Part shown: positions 36,137 through 47,860 of the stretch, piece by piece | How positions within the stretch are numbered: position 1 is the stretch's first letter | Layout: each line of letters starts with the position of its first letter | Assembly (NCBI GenBank): GCA_024220505.1 | Contig: JAKZZE010000039.1 | Coordinates: 186,001-250,000 of the forward strand | Origin: Rhizopus arrhizus | Lineage: Eukaryota > Mucoromycota > Mucoromycetes > Mucorales > Rhizopodaceae | Direction: 5' to 3' | Length of the DNA stretch: 64,000 nucleotides | Made by a program: the position numbers and the translations under genes | The notes under the pieces: model-generated | What the model was told of the DNA's origin: nothing | Seen by the model: only the letters and a program-made list of their open reading frames with translations | Database searches by the model: none

Positions 36137-38229
36137 TTATTGGGACATCAGCATATCAATCTCTGTTAAACAATTATGACATTTGAATAAAAGTGCGCTT
36201 TCTAAGCTATACTTATTCTTTGCATGTGGTCCAGCACCTACATTGAACTGTCCTTTTTCACTTGCTTTAACAATAGACTTGACAATGTCTTGAGCAGTTT
36301 CATAATTTTCTTGCATGATTGCCATACGTGCTTCTTCATATCGAGTAAAGTAATAAACATAATGATCCAATTGTATCTTTTCTGCATTGTCCATCACACA
36401 CTGTATAGACTGCTTATGAATATCTTTCCATTTTGACTTGTTCTCATTATCATCCGCTTGAAGAATAAGCAAACGAAGTAGGACAGCTCGAAGATAGTGG
36501 CAGAGGCAAAGATCATCATAATAATTAAGTGCTTCTTGAGGCTTGGTCGTATGGCTCATCAATCGATCCAATTCAGCATTGACTCTCTTTAGGTTTTCCA
36601 GGATGAGTTCCTTGTTCATGAAATCGATCGCATTAAAAGCTACCAAAGCTTCAAGGTCTGGAAACATGAGATTGGTTTGTGCAATGAATTTACGGGATTT
36701 TCTTGCTACGAATTTTTCAAGTGGAAGTGATTTACCAGCAATTTTTTGTTTTGAGTCTGTCACTTTTTGCATCATTTCACATGCCTTCTTCACCATCTCC
36801 TTCCGTTCTTTTTCTTCCTTTGTAGAAGCAACCATATAGTATGAAACTGCCTGCAGATAAAGATAGACTGCCTTTGACCAGTTACTTTCCTGGTAAAGTG
36901 TTGTATAGAATTCGCGAGAAGATTGCCAATCATGTTGAAGTAAACTGATCAAGCCGAGTTCCCAATAACACATGTGCTGTAATTGTTTCCAATCTTTTTG
37001 TGTACGAATGGCCTTTTCAAACTGTGATTTGGCCATGACCAAATTACCGCATGCACCCAATTGTTTACCCGAGAAATAGAGAAAGAAAACGCCAGAGGGA
37101 TATAATTTCAAGTTGTAGGCAAGTATACGTTCTGCTAACGCTTCGTTCACGTCAGACAAAGGGATTAATTTGGACAGGATAACGTGATAAAGTAATAAGG
37201 CCATATCACAAAATTGTCGGCGTAGGCCTTCATCTGCTTCTTGAGGAGGAGGCAAGTCCTGATGGTATTCTTCCCATCCACCCACATTTTCCAAAATCTC
37301 CAAGCCATAGGCACGATCGTTTGTAAATCCAATGAATTCAACCACTTTCATGACAGAGGTGGGCAAGAGGGAAATCATGATGTGAAATAGGCCGACACCG
37401 AGTGAGACACCAGAAGTGAAATGATCGTCCAAATACAAGTCGGATACATCTTTACCAGCTGCTGCTTCTTCTTTGGCATAAACAAGGAATTTCTGTAATG
37501 TTTTATAGGTGTTATAACTTGATCTGATATGAAGACCTTCTCTCAAGAATGAAACAAAGCTTTCATCATGAATAATACAAAGAAGTGCTTTCAATAAATA
37601 AGATTCAGCATAAATAAGTTCCTAATCAGAGTGTATTAACAGCCAATTGTGTGTATGAACACATAGGATCTTACAGCATGACGATGTAATCTAGACATAT
37701 TCTTGATATCTTGTACAGTCATCCCTTTTACCCAACTCGAAATACTGCCTACCCAACCCGAATCTTTTTTCCTAAACCCATCAGCCAATTGAACTGTTTC
37801 CTTCAAGGCTTCAATAGCAGCTTCAATATCTACCTGCTGAAAGGTCATCAGACTCTTTAGAAACAAGATGAAAGCATGACCCAGTGAATGATAGAGCGAT
37901 GAATAACGCTTGGGTTCCAGGATATTTTCAGCGTCTGAAATTTTGGAGTCTAAAAATAAATCCAACGCTCGACGTACTTCAACAGCATCCAGCAGTAAAT
38001 TCTGTTGTGCATGATCCCACTGTTTTTGTGTGATATGAATACTGTTCAATATTTCTTCTTTTTCTTCACTGGATTCCTTTTGTCGGGGTAACATCGAACT
38101 CATCGACTGTCCCATACGACTGATGCTGCGAAGAGAAAGTGTGGAAGAAGTGGATTTTGCATTTCTATCCAACCCTTCTGGTCTTTTCTTTTTCGATGAA
38201 GAAGAAGACGTTAGATTAAGGAGTGGCAT
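36137..38229 (-). CDS. iml2: TTC39/IML2-family TPR protein (DUF3808)
   Basis: Two exons (38229-37675, 37621-36137) give 679 residues. The N-terminus is Ser/Lys-rich and low complexity. The body matches the TTC39/IML2 family: HSLGHAFILFLKSLMTFQQV, AESYLLKALLCIIHDESF, SLGVGLFHIMISLLPTSVMK and VVEFIGFTNDRAYGLEIL. TPR-like helices include QFEKAIRTQKDWKQLQHMCY, and the C-terminus contains LESALLFKCHNCLTEI. Yeast Iml2 is linked to clearance of inclusion bodies via lipid droplets; roles of animal TTC39 are less clear. Its stop is 29 bases from the convergent CYB2 stop. Confidence 0.9.
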
Positions 38230-38265
38230 CAGAAATAGTTTTCTCTTCTAATAAAAAAAAAAGAG

Positions 38266-38319
<54 letters not shown>

Positions 38320-39600
38320 AACATACTTTTTTGTTTCTCCCTTTGTAAAATGCGTTGTACTACCTTGCTGAAAATTAAAATTTACTGAAAGAGCGAGGAA
38401 AAATCATTTAACCTCAATGGCGATTATTTATCCATCCTTTCTTTTCTGCATCCTCCAACTTTTTCTTTACATACAGAAACTATTATGTCTGATAAAGCTC
38501 ATTTTACGCATTGAACATTTTGGTTAAAAATAGATGCATTAAACTAAAGGCTAAAAAAAATAAGTTGATTCTTTTTGGCTTTCTCGATTTTGGTAAATTG
38601 CTCTTGAAATCAAATTAAAAGATATAAAAGCATTGAAAAATAAAATTAAGAATAAAAATCAAAGGGAAATGCCCAATTGTTTAATTGTAATTCATAAAGA
38701 AGTGTATGACAAGAAAAGAGAGATTGTTATTCTCAAAAGTCAAAGAGGTTAGTTTTATTAACATTGAACTATAGCACTGTTCACCATCCCTCTTCTTTCT
38801 ATTTATAGAAATCATCCTACTTTCTCGTGCAATCTGTTTAAATTTGTTGTTTTAGTCACGATGATCATATTGAAGCAACATTGTACTTTAAATAGGAATC
38901 AATTTACAGAAATTTACCCATTCAACAATTGCTTTGCTTTAATAAAAAAAAAGTGTCTATTTTATAAATGAAAATGAATTGAGAATACCGTCAGCAGTGA
39001 AGAAAGAAAGAGAGAAAAAAAAAGGGGGGGTGTTACAGAAGATACCTGTCGATTTACAATAAGAACCTCTTACAGTCACTGGACTGTGTCCTCTTTTAAA
39101 ATGAATAGCAACATAAACCTCTGCTATCTCAAGATGTTCCTAAAAGATAAAAGATTTCTTTTGGAGTGAGATGATATCAAAATCTTTAAATGATTGGGTC
39201 AGGTAACAACAAAAATATATCAATTCGCTCAGATGATGAGACTATGTTATTTCAAAATGCTTAATTTACCGTTTTTATGTAACATGTTACATTAATATGC
39301 TTCACTATTTCATAGAGTGTTTCCGAAGAAAAGAAAAAAAAAAAGAGGGATGACTATGTCTATTTTTCATATACTGTACGTGCTTCCAACAAGTAATATC
39401 ACAGGCCAATCAAAATCAATGTCATATAGAAATGAAGTCAATATTTTTAAAAATCATCATAATTCTTGGCACTCGAAAAAATATAAATGGAAAATGAGTG
39501 TTTTTTTTCTTTTGGTATTTTTTCTTTTTCAATACTTTAACAATTCAACAAGAGTACAATATTTCTATATGAAGATGGGCATGGGGAATGTTATTGATGT
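38230..39600. other. Intergenic, 1.4 kb, with A49 tract
   Basis: Begins with the TTC39-like gene's 5' flank, including 49 consecutive A at 38269-38317. A possible spliced 41-codon frame starts at ATG 38668 (MPNCLIVIHKEVYDKK) with a GTTAGT...TATAG intron, but there is no independent support, so it is not called as a gene. Nothing else is recognised up to 39600. Confidence 0.35.
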
Positions 39601-40032
39601 GAATGGTGGTCCCTGAACCCATGGACTACATTGTTGATGAGAATGAATTTGTTGTCGAGACAATGGCTACTCATACTGAATACTTGAAAACTGCAGCCCC
39701 CCAATGAATCTTCTCTGGCGTGTCCAATGTTGTTAGAAAAGCCAAAGAATGAAGAAGTCCGTATGAAGGAGACAAACACAAAACGGTATTATGTGTGTTA
39801 TACCATTCAGGATAAAGCTAGGTTTTTCGATCTGAAGATTCAAAAATGTATGAGTGCATCAGCTGCAGCAAAGCAGTTGGGCATTCACATTCGAACAGCG
39901 TATAGATGGGTTAGCCAGTATAATGTGTGTGCTGATAGTATTTTTGAGAGCTGTAAAAAAAATAGGTCGCAAGTGCATCTTGATCCCGCCTTGTTCATGT
40001 CAATCAAAGGGCATCCTCCAAATGGATCATGA
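39601..40032 (+). pseudogene. Tc1/IS630-type transposase, N-terminal part, broken
   Basis: Coding remnants in two frames. From about 39602 a frame reads EPMDYIVDENEFVVETMATH and stops at about 39707. The frame at 39727-40032 continues with KRYYVCYTIQDKARFFDLKI and the helix-turn-helix SASAAAKQLGIHIRTAYRWV, then is lost after the Lys/Ser-rich linker. The block arrangement is that of N-terminal HTH domains of IS630-type transposases found in many copies in Mucorales. No DDE domain follows on this strand, so the copy is truncated. Confidence 0.65.
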
Positions 40033-40114
40033 AAATGAAATCAGTAAGTTGGCTACGCGACAGAAATGGATCAACCTTGCCTTGAAAAAAAGATGGCCCA
40101 GAACAAAGTAGTGT

Positions 40115-40583
40115 TGCAGCGGTGGAATCACTCTTACCTGCTATGAAGGATTTGGATGCTGGCGAAATTGGTGAATCCGAATTGGCTTGTTCAATTGTTC
40201 ATCCCCTTATCCAATCATTACTTGCATATGAAATGGATAAGAAGATGGCTAAATGTACGAATACCATCCCTGAAAACAGCACGGATGTAGGATGATGACC
40301 CGATTATGAAGTTACCATCTACGAACAATACCAACCATCCTTTCGTACATGCTTTGGGGGTGAAGAATCATCCGATGTATCGGCAATGATGGATTTTTAC
40401 CGTTTGGGAGTGTTTGCAAAACTGGAGATCGTCACCAGCAATTGGACCGGTGTGTTGTGCTTTCAAGCCCTTGGAACAACAATCACATTCTATGCACTAA
40501 CAGATCCTCACCCTTGTATCTATACGTTCACTGAAATTGCGACAGTTACCATACCCAAGTCAATGACAAAATGTCTATGCTAA
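40115..40583 (+). pseudogene. Decayed relative of an RPD/GEVK-type family gene
   Basis: From about 40115 a frame reads LLPAMKDLDAGEIGESELAC and IVHPLIQSLLAYEMDKKM, then hits tandem stops near 40294-40299. It resumes with PDYEVTIYEQYQPSFRTCFG, an unsettled junction, MMDFYRLGVFAKLEI, and WTGVLCFQALGTTITFYALT before a stop at 40583. The R/P-D...G-x-E order and the following alpha-beta pattern resemble the PD-(D/E)XK-like motif of the spliced gene at 48806-50680. The region around the expected E-x-K is garbled, so this is a degraded copy. Family assignment is from motif order only. Confidence 0.4.
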
Positions 40584-40599
40584 GCGCCCCTTGATGACC

Positions 40600-41349
40600 T
40601 CTTCAAAATTGCCGTATACCATCGTACAATATCGAAGGCTCCCATGACAAATGCTCAGCTACCGACGTTGCTATTTGAATTTGTACAAGGAAAACGAAAA
40701 TCTCTTTCCATAAAACGACGACCCTCTTTGGGATCCATTTCGAGCAGGAAATTGTAATTGTTTTTTATTTTCCAATTTTCCAATCGTATCGGTCGCCATG
40801 GGTCGATCGTATCAATAAAAACAATGTAATAACATGTATTCCTTCTTATTCTCCTTGTCAATTCAGGTGTGCCCGTTAAGTGTATTGATTGACGGCAAAA
40901 GTGCTTTTTGAAGTGTTTTAAGTATAAAAAATAGGACAAAGAAGAATTAACGAGACCGAACAATAGTTCTAAAGTCGAATACTTTTATTAAAGAAAGATT
41001 TCAAGGCTGTTTATATTAGTTGAGCAAGACCTGAGATTAGATGACAAAAGGTAGTTACGACCGATATAATTTGACATTAAGAGTATTTTATAAACTGAGG
41101 TTAATAATCAGTTGTTGAGATGAAAGTGAACCTTGGCTGTTTAGGGCAGTGATAATTATCAGGTTCTATTCTTATTCAAAATCATTTGTAAAGATTTAGT
41201 CCAGAACGATAATACTGTATCCTTTTGACATATCAAAACACGACACTTTTGACCAAGCTGACTCAACCCTCGCTTGGTTACTTTTCATCAAACATAACCA
41301 CACCAGCCACTTTTTTTTTTGCCTTTTTTGAATGAGTCGTTAATAACTA
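40600..41349. other. Repeat-flank sequence, no gene supported
   Basis: About 750 bases. A 102-codon minus frame at 40655-40963 has no recognised motif. The last part (41240-41330) borders the transposase fragment on the minus strand and may include element end sequence, but no inverted-repeat partner was found. Confidence 0.3.
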
Positions 41350-41925
41350 TTACATGGGCTCTCTGTTTCGACATTTATCCCAGCATTTGTAAGAATGCGA
41401 AACGAAACCATTAAAGTGATTTTTCTCCACACTTTTACAGGCTTCCGTTATTCTTTTAAATAAAATGTCTTCTTGCAAAAACTTATGGCGCTTCATCTTA
41501 CTCTTTGCCACCGCCCAGAATTGTTCTATTGGGTTAAGTTCAGGAGAGTAAGTTGGAAGATCAATATCTTCATTCTTCCTGTCATCCGTAACTGGAAGCA
41601 TGACAGGATTAGAATGTCTTTCTGGAGGCTTTTTCATTAGAAATGGGGTACGAGAACTTATTGTTTCGATAGCGAATAGCTCCTCGTCAACAACAAGATT
41701 CATGGGCTCAACTCTGTTCTTATCAACATGTCCTTGTCCATCTTTATAAAGAAATTGCATATTTATTCTGAATGTCTGTAAACACGAAAAAGAAACCAAA
41801 AAAGACCACTTCAAAAATTGTCTCTCCCCTTTTATAGAATTACTAGGCGACAAGTAAACAAACTGCATGACACGTGAACACGACTTTATTTTTGAATCAG
41901 TCGTTGTTGAATTTTTTTTTTGCAC
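41350..41925 (-). pseudogene. Tc1/IS630-type transposase, C-terminal fragment
   Basis: The last 70 residues of this frame are a clear DDE C-terminus: DLPTYSPELNPIEQFWAVAK, then MKRHKFLQEDILFKRITEAC and a terminal Cys/Arg-rich tail. The upstream part of the frame does not show the first or second acidic block and probably is not original coding sequence. The fragment is on the opposite strand from the N-terminal remnant at 39.6-40.0 kb, so they are separate or rearranged copies. Confidence 0.65.
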
Positions 41926-42279
41926 GGCATCAAATTCAAAATCAGCGACTTTACTTTTTGAAATGGACGGTGATTACTATTCAATTTATTCGGAAAATCG
42001 GTCAAATTTTTTTTAAAAGTAATGTTTATGGTTTTTATGATGACCCATTCACTTGTAGAAATAGGCCAAGTGTATAGAAAAGAGAGATGGGATATGAAAA
42101 CCATTTTACAGTTGACAATAAAGAGCCGCGTTCTTTTTTTGGTGGTTTGTTTTTTTTTTTTTTTTTTTTTTTTCCCTTTTTTAAATCTCAGTACAGTCTT
42201 TTTTTTATTTTTTTTTCCTCCTTCATTTATTTTTCCTAACTTTTCATTACATATCACTCGTTATTTCCAAATAAAATAA
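41926..42279. promoter_or_regulatory. Upstream region of the orphan 350-residue gene
   Basis: About 350 bases with a 24-T run at 42150-42173 and pyrimidine-rich sequence before the ATG at 42280. Presumed promoter; no site assigned. Confidence 0.35.
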
Positions 42280-43495
42280 ATGGAGCATATAGCACCTATA
42301 GATGAATCGAATTATTATAACCAGCAAATGCAAGTAAGAAACTTTTTTATTTTTAAAAAAAGATGAATAATTCGTAAATTTTTTTAAAAAAGTTCAGCAC
42401 CCAACCGTTACAGTATTCCATGTTACCTTCGAGCAAACCAAGGCCGCGTTCCACCTTAGACGAGCAGTGGAAGACAACATCGAAAAATGAAAGCTTGAAA
42501 GCTAAAAAGGATACAGAAACATGGAAAATGTCAGCCAAGCCACGTCATGCTCAGCTAATACAGGACGACAGACGCCAGTCTGCTCCACTACTAAGCAACG
42601 GCTTGAATCGAAAGCCTCTTCCTCGAGAGCCTATTCAGCAAGAACTCATTCCTATGCAGTCTGAGCCCATATATCCCTATTATAGCCCTACTCCCTTTCA
42701 AACAACACCACAACCATCTGCACCACCTATTATTCAACAACAACCAGGATATCTTCATCACTATCCAACCTACCCTTTACTTTATACCAACAACAATCAT
42801 CATGAAATCTATCCAAGTAATAATAGCTATCCAGTACATACAGATTATATTCCTCCAAAAGAATACCCTTCCGAAATTCCACTACAGCCTCAGGAATATT
42901 CACAATACAACAATCACATCCAACATAATTATTCTCCTACTGCTCCGGCCCTTGTTCCCCAACAACGCCCACCTCAAACATTATCTGATCCGCCAGTAGA
43001 AATCAATAAGAATGAAAAGAAAGAAAGCAATAAAAATGAGAGTAAGTTCTGCCTGACACACTGGAAGCGTATTCTAATATTGAATGATGTGTAGAAAAGA
43101 CAAGACAGATTACGGTTCAGTCGATTAATAAAGAACATAGAGTATGGATAGACGTATTACCTTCCGAAACAGGATTATCCTTGGCAGAAAAAATTCACAT
43201 CATTGCGACATTTAGAACAAGAAAGATTGTATCGATTACTACAGCATCAGGAAGAAAGGTTCCGTTAGATAACAGACCGGTGTTTGGTAACTGGGTTGAT
43301 ATGGATAACTTTGAAAATGGTGAGAGATGGACTGTGGAATGGTGTGAGAATGATAGAGGTGTCATGGATCGATTTTTATCCAAAGTAGTTCAGGTAAAAA
43401 AAAATAGATGATAGACATCTTCTTGTCTTAATCAATCTATGTAGGCGGGTGGTGGTAAACGTCATAAAGATCATATAGCAAAAGACAGTACATGA
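42280..43495 (+). CDS. Orphan protein: Pro/Gln/Tyr-rich N-terminus, conserved-looking C-terminal domain
   Basis: Four exons (42280-42333, 42393-43041, 43095-43393, 43445-43495) give 350 residues in phase. Residues ~20-230 are low complexity with Pro, Gln, Tyr and Asn (repeated YP/PP motifs such as TPFQTTPQPSAPP). The C-terminal ~115 residues look folded: ITVQSINKEHRVWIDVLPSE, LAEKIHIIATFRTRKIVSIT and FGNWVDMDNFENGERWTVEW, then a basic tail. No signal peptide or TM segment is seen. I do not recognise the family; the C-terminal block could be a ubiquitin-like or fungal-specific domain, which is a guess. Confidence 0.65.
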
Positions 43496-45399
43496 TTTTT
43501 CAAATTTATCCATCCATCTTTTGTACCTTGATTTTTTTTTTTGTTTGCATACAAGATGATCGTCAGTCGCTTTCTAATGGTTACAAACATCTTGTAAATT
43601 AAAAATCAAGAAAAATTATAGAAAAAAGACTGTGCTGTCTTGCTTGAATTGATTATCAATCGACTTTTTTACTAATTCGCTTTCATGATTTGAGTCTATT
43701 GTATTTCTTCTTGATTTAAACGTGAATGTGAAAACACTTTTAATTGTGTGATGACTTTCAAAAGTACACGGTTCACATCATTGGATGATATGTCTTTGTG
43801 GTGAGAATGATTTGCCTTGAATTCAAATAACGCATCTTTCTTCATTCGTGATCCTTGTTGAATAACAGCTTCCTATTTCTCAAAGCTTGATAGTCCACCA
43901 AACATGACGTGATTCCACTTTCAAAAGCAGCATAGGGCTGTGTCATGGGCATCACATTAAATTGTGTTTGGACATTCAAATTTTGTTGAATGTCATACTG
44001 GATTTGCATGAAATTCTTTAATTACTTGGTCATTATTACTATTTAAAAATCATGATCATCATACTACTATCTCTGCTACTTTTAATATTTTGGGATGATC
44101 AGAATCTGATCAAGAAACAAAAAAAAAAAATTACTGGTAGAACTTGATTAGAAGCATGTATCTTTCGTATCCAAAAATGGAAAGGATCACATCGTAGATA
44201 ACATCTCAAACTTTACTCTCAACCACTTTAATAAAAGCTGATAGCAGATACACTTGCTCAAGCTTAATCTTTGATTGTCTTTTTCATTCCAGATGATTTA
44301 GCAAAGTATTTAACTTTGTACCTTGCACATAATTCACTTCAAAAAGACTTGCGATTCATAAAATCTTGCCAGTTTTCTTTTTTTTTTTATTGTAGCAAAG
44401 CAATTTTATATTTTACGGGGAAAAAAAAAAAAAAGAGGTCATCAGTGTTTCTTTCTATTAAATTAAATAAATTTACAAATTATTAATTTATATACAAAAA
44501 CGGCCAAGTTCCATGTATAGGTTAGCCTCAAGAAATAGATAAATTTGTCTTGAAAGACGTGTACTCTTTAGACCAACTCACGGATTAACCAAAAAGAATA
44601 TTCTACAACAAAGAGGAAGATGCTCTTGAACGTTGTCGATTGAATTTGAAATAGGCTCGTATACAAATTATTATCAAGTATATGTTTATACTTTTTATCA
44701 GTAACATCAGATATCACATATGGACTCATAGTGGAATTCATTAAAACAGAATTTTCATGAATAGATTATTCTACTTGTTTCAATATTGAAGCAGATATGA
44801 TTTAAAGATTTAAAAGGTGATGTAATGTAAAATAGATTAGACTTGGTTCACAATTAAAAACTATACAAGTAGCATATTAATTAGAAACTCACTGCATTCA
44901 TTGGTAGTTAAAATAGAAATCAACAAACTAAATCTTGTCTAAACTTTTAACAACACATTCATATTTAAAAAAAAATTTATGCAGATGATTTTTTTTTTTG
45001 GGTCATGTATTATTTAACACTCCGAAAATAAGAATAAAATGGTTATCAGAGATGTTATCAGTGATACCAGAAATATTGTACTTTCGGTCCTTCTTTTTTT
45101 TTTTCCCTTGTTCTCTTTCTTATTCTTTCCATAGTGTATTGCTTTAAAATAAAAAAGAAATAAAATATGAAAAATAAGTTCAAGTCTACAGTAGATTGAA
45201 TATCTTGTAAGCTACTTTACAGAAACGCGTTTTCTCAGTTTAATGAAATTCCGCATAACCCCATCAAGTTGATCGTCCAATGGATGATCTTGGATTTTTA
45301 AACTTGCAAAGTGAAGTCATGATTTTTTTTTTTTCGAGAAATTATAACAATTCCAAGTGTCTGTTTTTTTTCTTTTCTTTTCTTTCCATCAACAAAAAA
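43496..45399. other. Long intergenic region, PGK upstream side, possible decayed gene
   Basis: About 1.9 kb. On the minus strand a frame ending at a TAG near 43697 reads AVIQQGSRMKKDALFEFKAN and NDVNRVLLKVITQLKVF; a nearby frame reads TQPYAAFESGITSCLVDYQA. Stops and frame changes interrupt them, so this may be a decayed unknown gene at 43697-44020. The 40 bases before 45400 form a T/C-rich block leading to CAAAAAAATG, typical of highly expressed fungal glycolytic promoters. Nothing else is supported. Confidence 0.35.
45360..45399 (+). promoter_or_regulatory. Pyrimidine tract and start context of PGK
   Basis: A TTTTCTTTTCTTTTCTTTCC-type tract is followed by CATCAACAAAAAAATG. Such CT blocks just upstream of an A-rich start context are common in strongly expressed fungal genes. 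Seen directly; the promoter role is inferred. Confidence 0.45.
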
Positions 45400-46758
45400 A
45401 TGTCTTTATCCAACAAACTTTCCATCCGTGACCTTGACCTCAAGAATAAGCGTGTCCTTATTCGGTAAAATAAAAACGCGTAAAGAAGGAGATGTGGATC
45501 GTTGTTGACTTATTTTTGATAGTGTTGACTTCAACGTGCCTATGAAGGATGGTGCGATCACCAACAACAACCGTATTGTTCAAGCACTTCCTACTGTCAA
45601 GTATGCTCTTGACAACGGTGCTTCTGCTGTCATCTTGATGTCTCACTTGGGTCGTCCTAACGGTGAAGCGGTTGCCAAGTACTCTCTTAAGCCCGTTGCT
45701 GCTGAAGTCGAGAAGCTTTTGGGTCAGCCCGTGGAATTCCTCAAGGACTGTGTGGGTCCCGATGTCGAAAAGGCCTGTCAATCTGCCACGGGTGGTAAGG
45801 TCATCCTTTTGGAAAACCTTCGTTTCCACATCGAAGAAGAAGGTTCTGCCAAGGTCGATGGTCAAAAGGTCAAGGCAGATGCTGAAGCTGTCAAAAAGTT
45901 CCGTGCCTCTTTGACTGCACTTGCTGATATCTATGTCAATGATGCCTTCGGTACCGCTCACCGTGCTCACTCTTCTATGGTCGGTGTTGATCTCTCTCAA
46001 CGTGCTGCTGGTTTCCTCATGCAAAAAGAACTCGAGTACTTTGCCAAGGCCCTCGAAAACCCCGCTCGTCCTTTCCTTGCTATCCTCGGTGGTGCCAAGG
46101 TCTCGGATAAGATCCAATTGATTGAAAACATGCTTGACAAGGTCAATGCTTTGATTGTCTGTGGTGGTATGGCTTTCACTTTCAAGAAGACGCTTGATAA
46201 CGTCAAGGTAATTTACAAAATAGAGTGAATAGAGATGTGTATTGACATGTTTCGCAGATTGGTAAGTCTCTCTTTGATGAAGCTGGTTCCAAGTTGGTCG
46301 AAAACCTTGTCAAGAAGGCCGCCGAAAAGAACGTCAAGCTCGTTTTCCCTGTTGACTTTGTCACTGCTGATAAATTCGCTCCTGATGCCAACACTGGTTA
46401 TGCCACCGATGCTGATGGTATTCCTGATGAATGGGAAGGTCTTGACTGTGGTGAACAATCTTCCAAGTTGTTCCGTGAAGAAATCTTAAAGTCCAAGACC
46501 ATCGTCTGGAACGGTCCCTCTGGTGTATTTGAATTCGATGCTTTTGCTAAAGGTACCAAGTCTGTTCTTAATGCTGTCATTGAAGCTACAAAGGAAGGTG
46601 CTACGACTATCATTGGTGGTGGTGACACTGCTACTGCTGCTCTCAAGTGGGGTGCTGAGGGTCAAGTGTCTCACATCTCTACTGGTGGTGGTGCCTCTCT
46701 TGAACTCCTCGAAGGCAAAGAACTTCCTGGTGTCACCGCTCTTTCTAGCAAGAATTAA
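45400..46758 (+). CDS. pgk1: Phosphoglycerate kinase
   Basis: Three exons (45400-45464, 45523-46207, 46258-46758) give 416 residues, standard for PGK. The N-terminus [20 protein letters not shown] leads to [11 protein letters not shown] (substrate Arg, Asp, Asn). Further motifs are [51 protein letters not shown], and the nucleotide-binding tail [14 protein letters not shown] and [10 protein letters not shown]. It catalyses ATP formation from 1,3-bisphosphoglycerate in glycolysis. Codon use is strongly biased to C-ending codons compared with its AT-rich neighbours, fitting high expression. The long antisense open frames across this gene are by-products of that bias. It sits as a conserved island among repeat remnants. 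Confidence 0.98.
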
Positions 46759-46941
46759 ATAATACAAGAGTAAATCAAAAAAAGCATTGACTTTTGTTAA
46801 AAATAACATTTTTTATGCATGTATTTCATATTAACTTGAATAAAATATTTATCTTTGTAAAATACACTATTTTCGGGCACTTTACAAAAAATGATTGGTT
46901 CAAAATTAGGGTGACCCAAATAAGTACACCGGAAATAAATT

Positions 46942-47060
46942 GCACAAATACAAAAAATCTTGGCACACATAAAAAATCCAGATTGCACAAATAAAATTTC
47001 TAGATAGCACACATAAAACGTAAAGATTGCATAACCTCTGAATTTCTTATTGCACAACTA
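46942..47060. repeat. Iterated GCACA(A/C)ATA motif, about 22-bp period
   Basis: GCACAAATA at 46942, GCACACATA at 46963, GCACAAATA at 46985, GCACACATA at 47007, GCATAACC at 47029 and GCACAACTA at 47052. Starts are 21, 22, 22, 22 and 23 bases apart, about two helical turns. The array lies just beyond the 3' end of a Tc1/IS630-type transposase (minus strand, stop at about 47084) and next to AGGGTGACCCAAATAAGTAC at 46909, which could be the element tip. Subterminal iterons that bind transposase are the simplest reading. Confidence 0.6.
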
Positions 47061-47083
47061 TACAATCTTTTACAAAGGCTCTT

Positions 47084-47860
47084 TCAACAAGTTTGTAGCT
47101 TTGAATCTGAATAACGACAGAACTCTCCAAGGTCCTCCAAATTAGTACAAGTTTCAGTTATTCTTGTAGTTGGAGTTTCTTCTTTTAATAGCTTTTCCCT
47201 TTCCATCTTGCTTTTGACTACAGAGCAAAACGGCTCCATCGGATGAAGCCCTGAAGAGTAGGGTGGAAGATATACGCATCCATATCTGCGACTTGCAATC
47301 GGATCTGAATTATGTATAGGACTATTAGCCATGATAAGACAGTGTCCTTTGAATTGTTCATGACGGCCCAAGACATCTAGAGCAGCAGAAATGAAATCAA
47401 AGTGATGACCAAGAACAGTTCCTACTGTCTTCTTTGCCTTTGACTCCCCTTCCACTTTTCTTGGAGCTCTCTTCATAGGGCACTCCTTTCATGTTGACGT
47501 TGCCTTGCAAAGAAATTCCTCGTAAAACAGTTGTCGTTATCGCTTTTGTCTTTGAATAACAACAGTTCTAGTTCTTTTTGTAGACCAAGCCATACTGCGA
47601 CTCAGATGGATATGAAAAGCAGACTGATCAATGAAAATACAATTGCTTTGGTAATCTATATCTGTTGTCATAAAATTGGATACCCTGTTGAATTGTGTGG
47701 TGATGCTTTCTGGTAAATTTCTTTCTTTGGGTTCAAAGTGTACTTTCTTGATCGTCAAAGCATACTCATTCGCCATAAAGTCATGAACGGCGTTTTTGGC
47801 AATTCTCAAGCCCAAGAAATGCGTATTCAGACTTTCCACTGCTTCACTCACTAGCTCTCT
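47084..47860 (-). pseudogene. Tc1/IS630-type transposase, nearly complete catalytic domain, broken
   Basis: Two adjoining frames. The upstream one (47851-47537) has NTHFLGLRIAKNAVHDFM and the first acidic block CIFIDQSAFHIHLSRSMAW. The second (47476-47084) has KTVGTVLGHHFDFISAALDV, the block CLIMANSPIHNSDPI, and CVYLPPYSSGLHPMEPFCSV. The frame is lost between 47480 and 47537. The second catalytic Asp (normally D-N-x-x-I-H) is Ala, so the enzyme would be inactive even if rejoined. No N-terminal HTH is present upstream, so the copy is truncated near 47880, where a perfect 18-bp palindrome (47893-47910) sits. Confidence 0.75.

Noticed and set aside
38668..38870. Spliced 41-codon small protein (MPNCLIVIHKEVYDKK...)
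   Set aside because: Only two short exons, no conservation evidence, and such frames are expected by chance in 1.4 kb of spacer.
45458..46809. Long antisense open frames opposite phosphoglycerate kinase (up to 219 codons)
   Set aside because: They lie exactly over the PGK exons and arise from its strong codon bias. They have no domain and no independent start context.
46942..47060. CRISPR-like array
   Set aside because: Repeats are only about 9 bases and degenerate, spacers are about 13 bases, no cas genes exist, and the genome is eukaryotic. Transposon iterons fit better.
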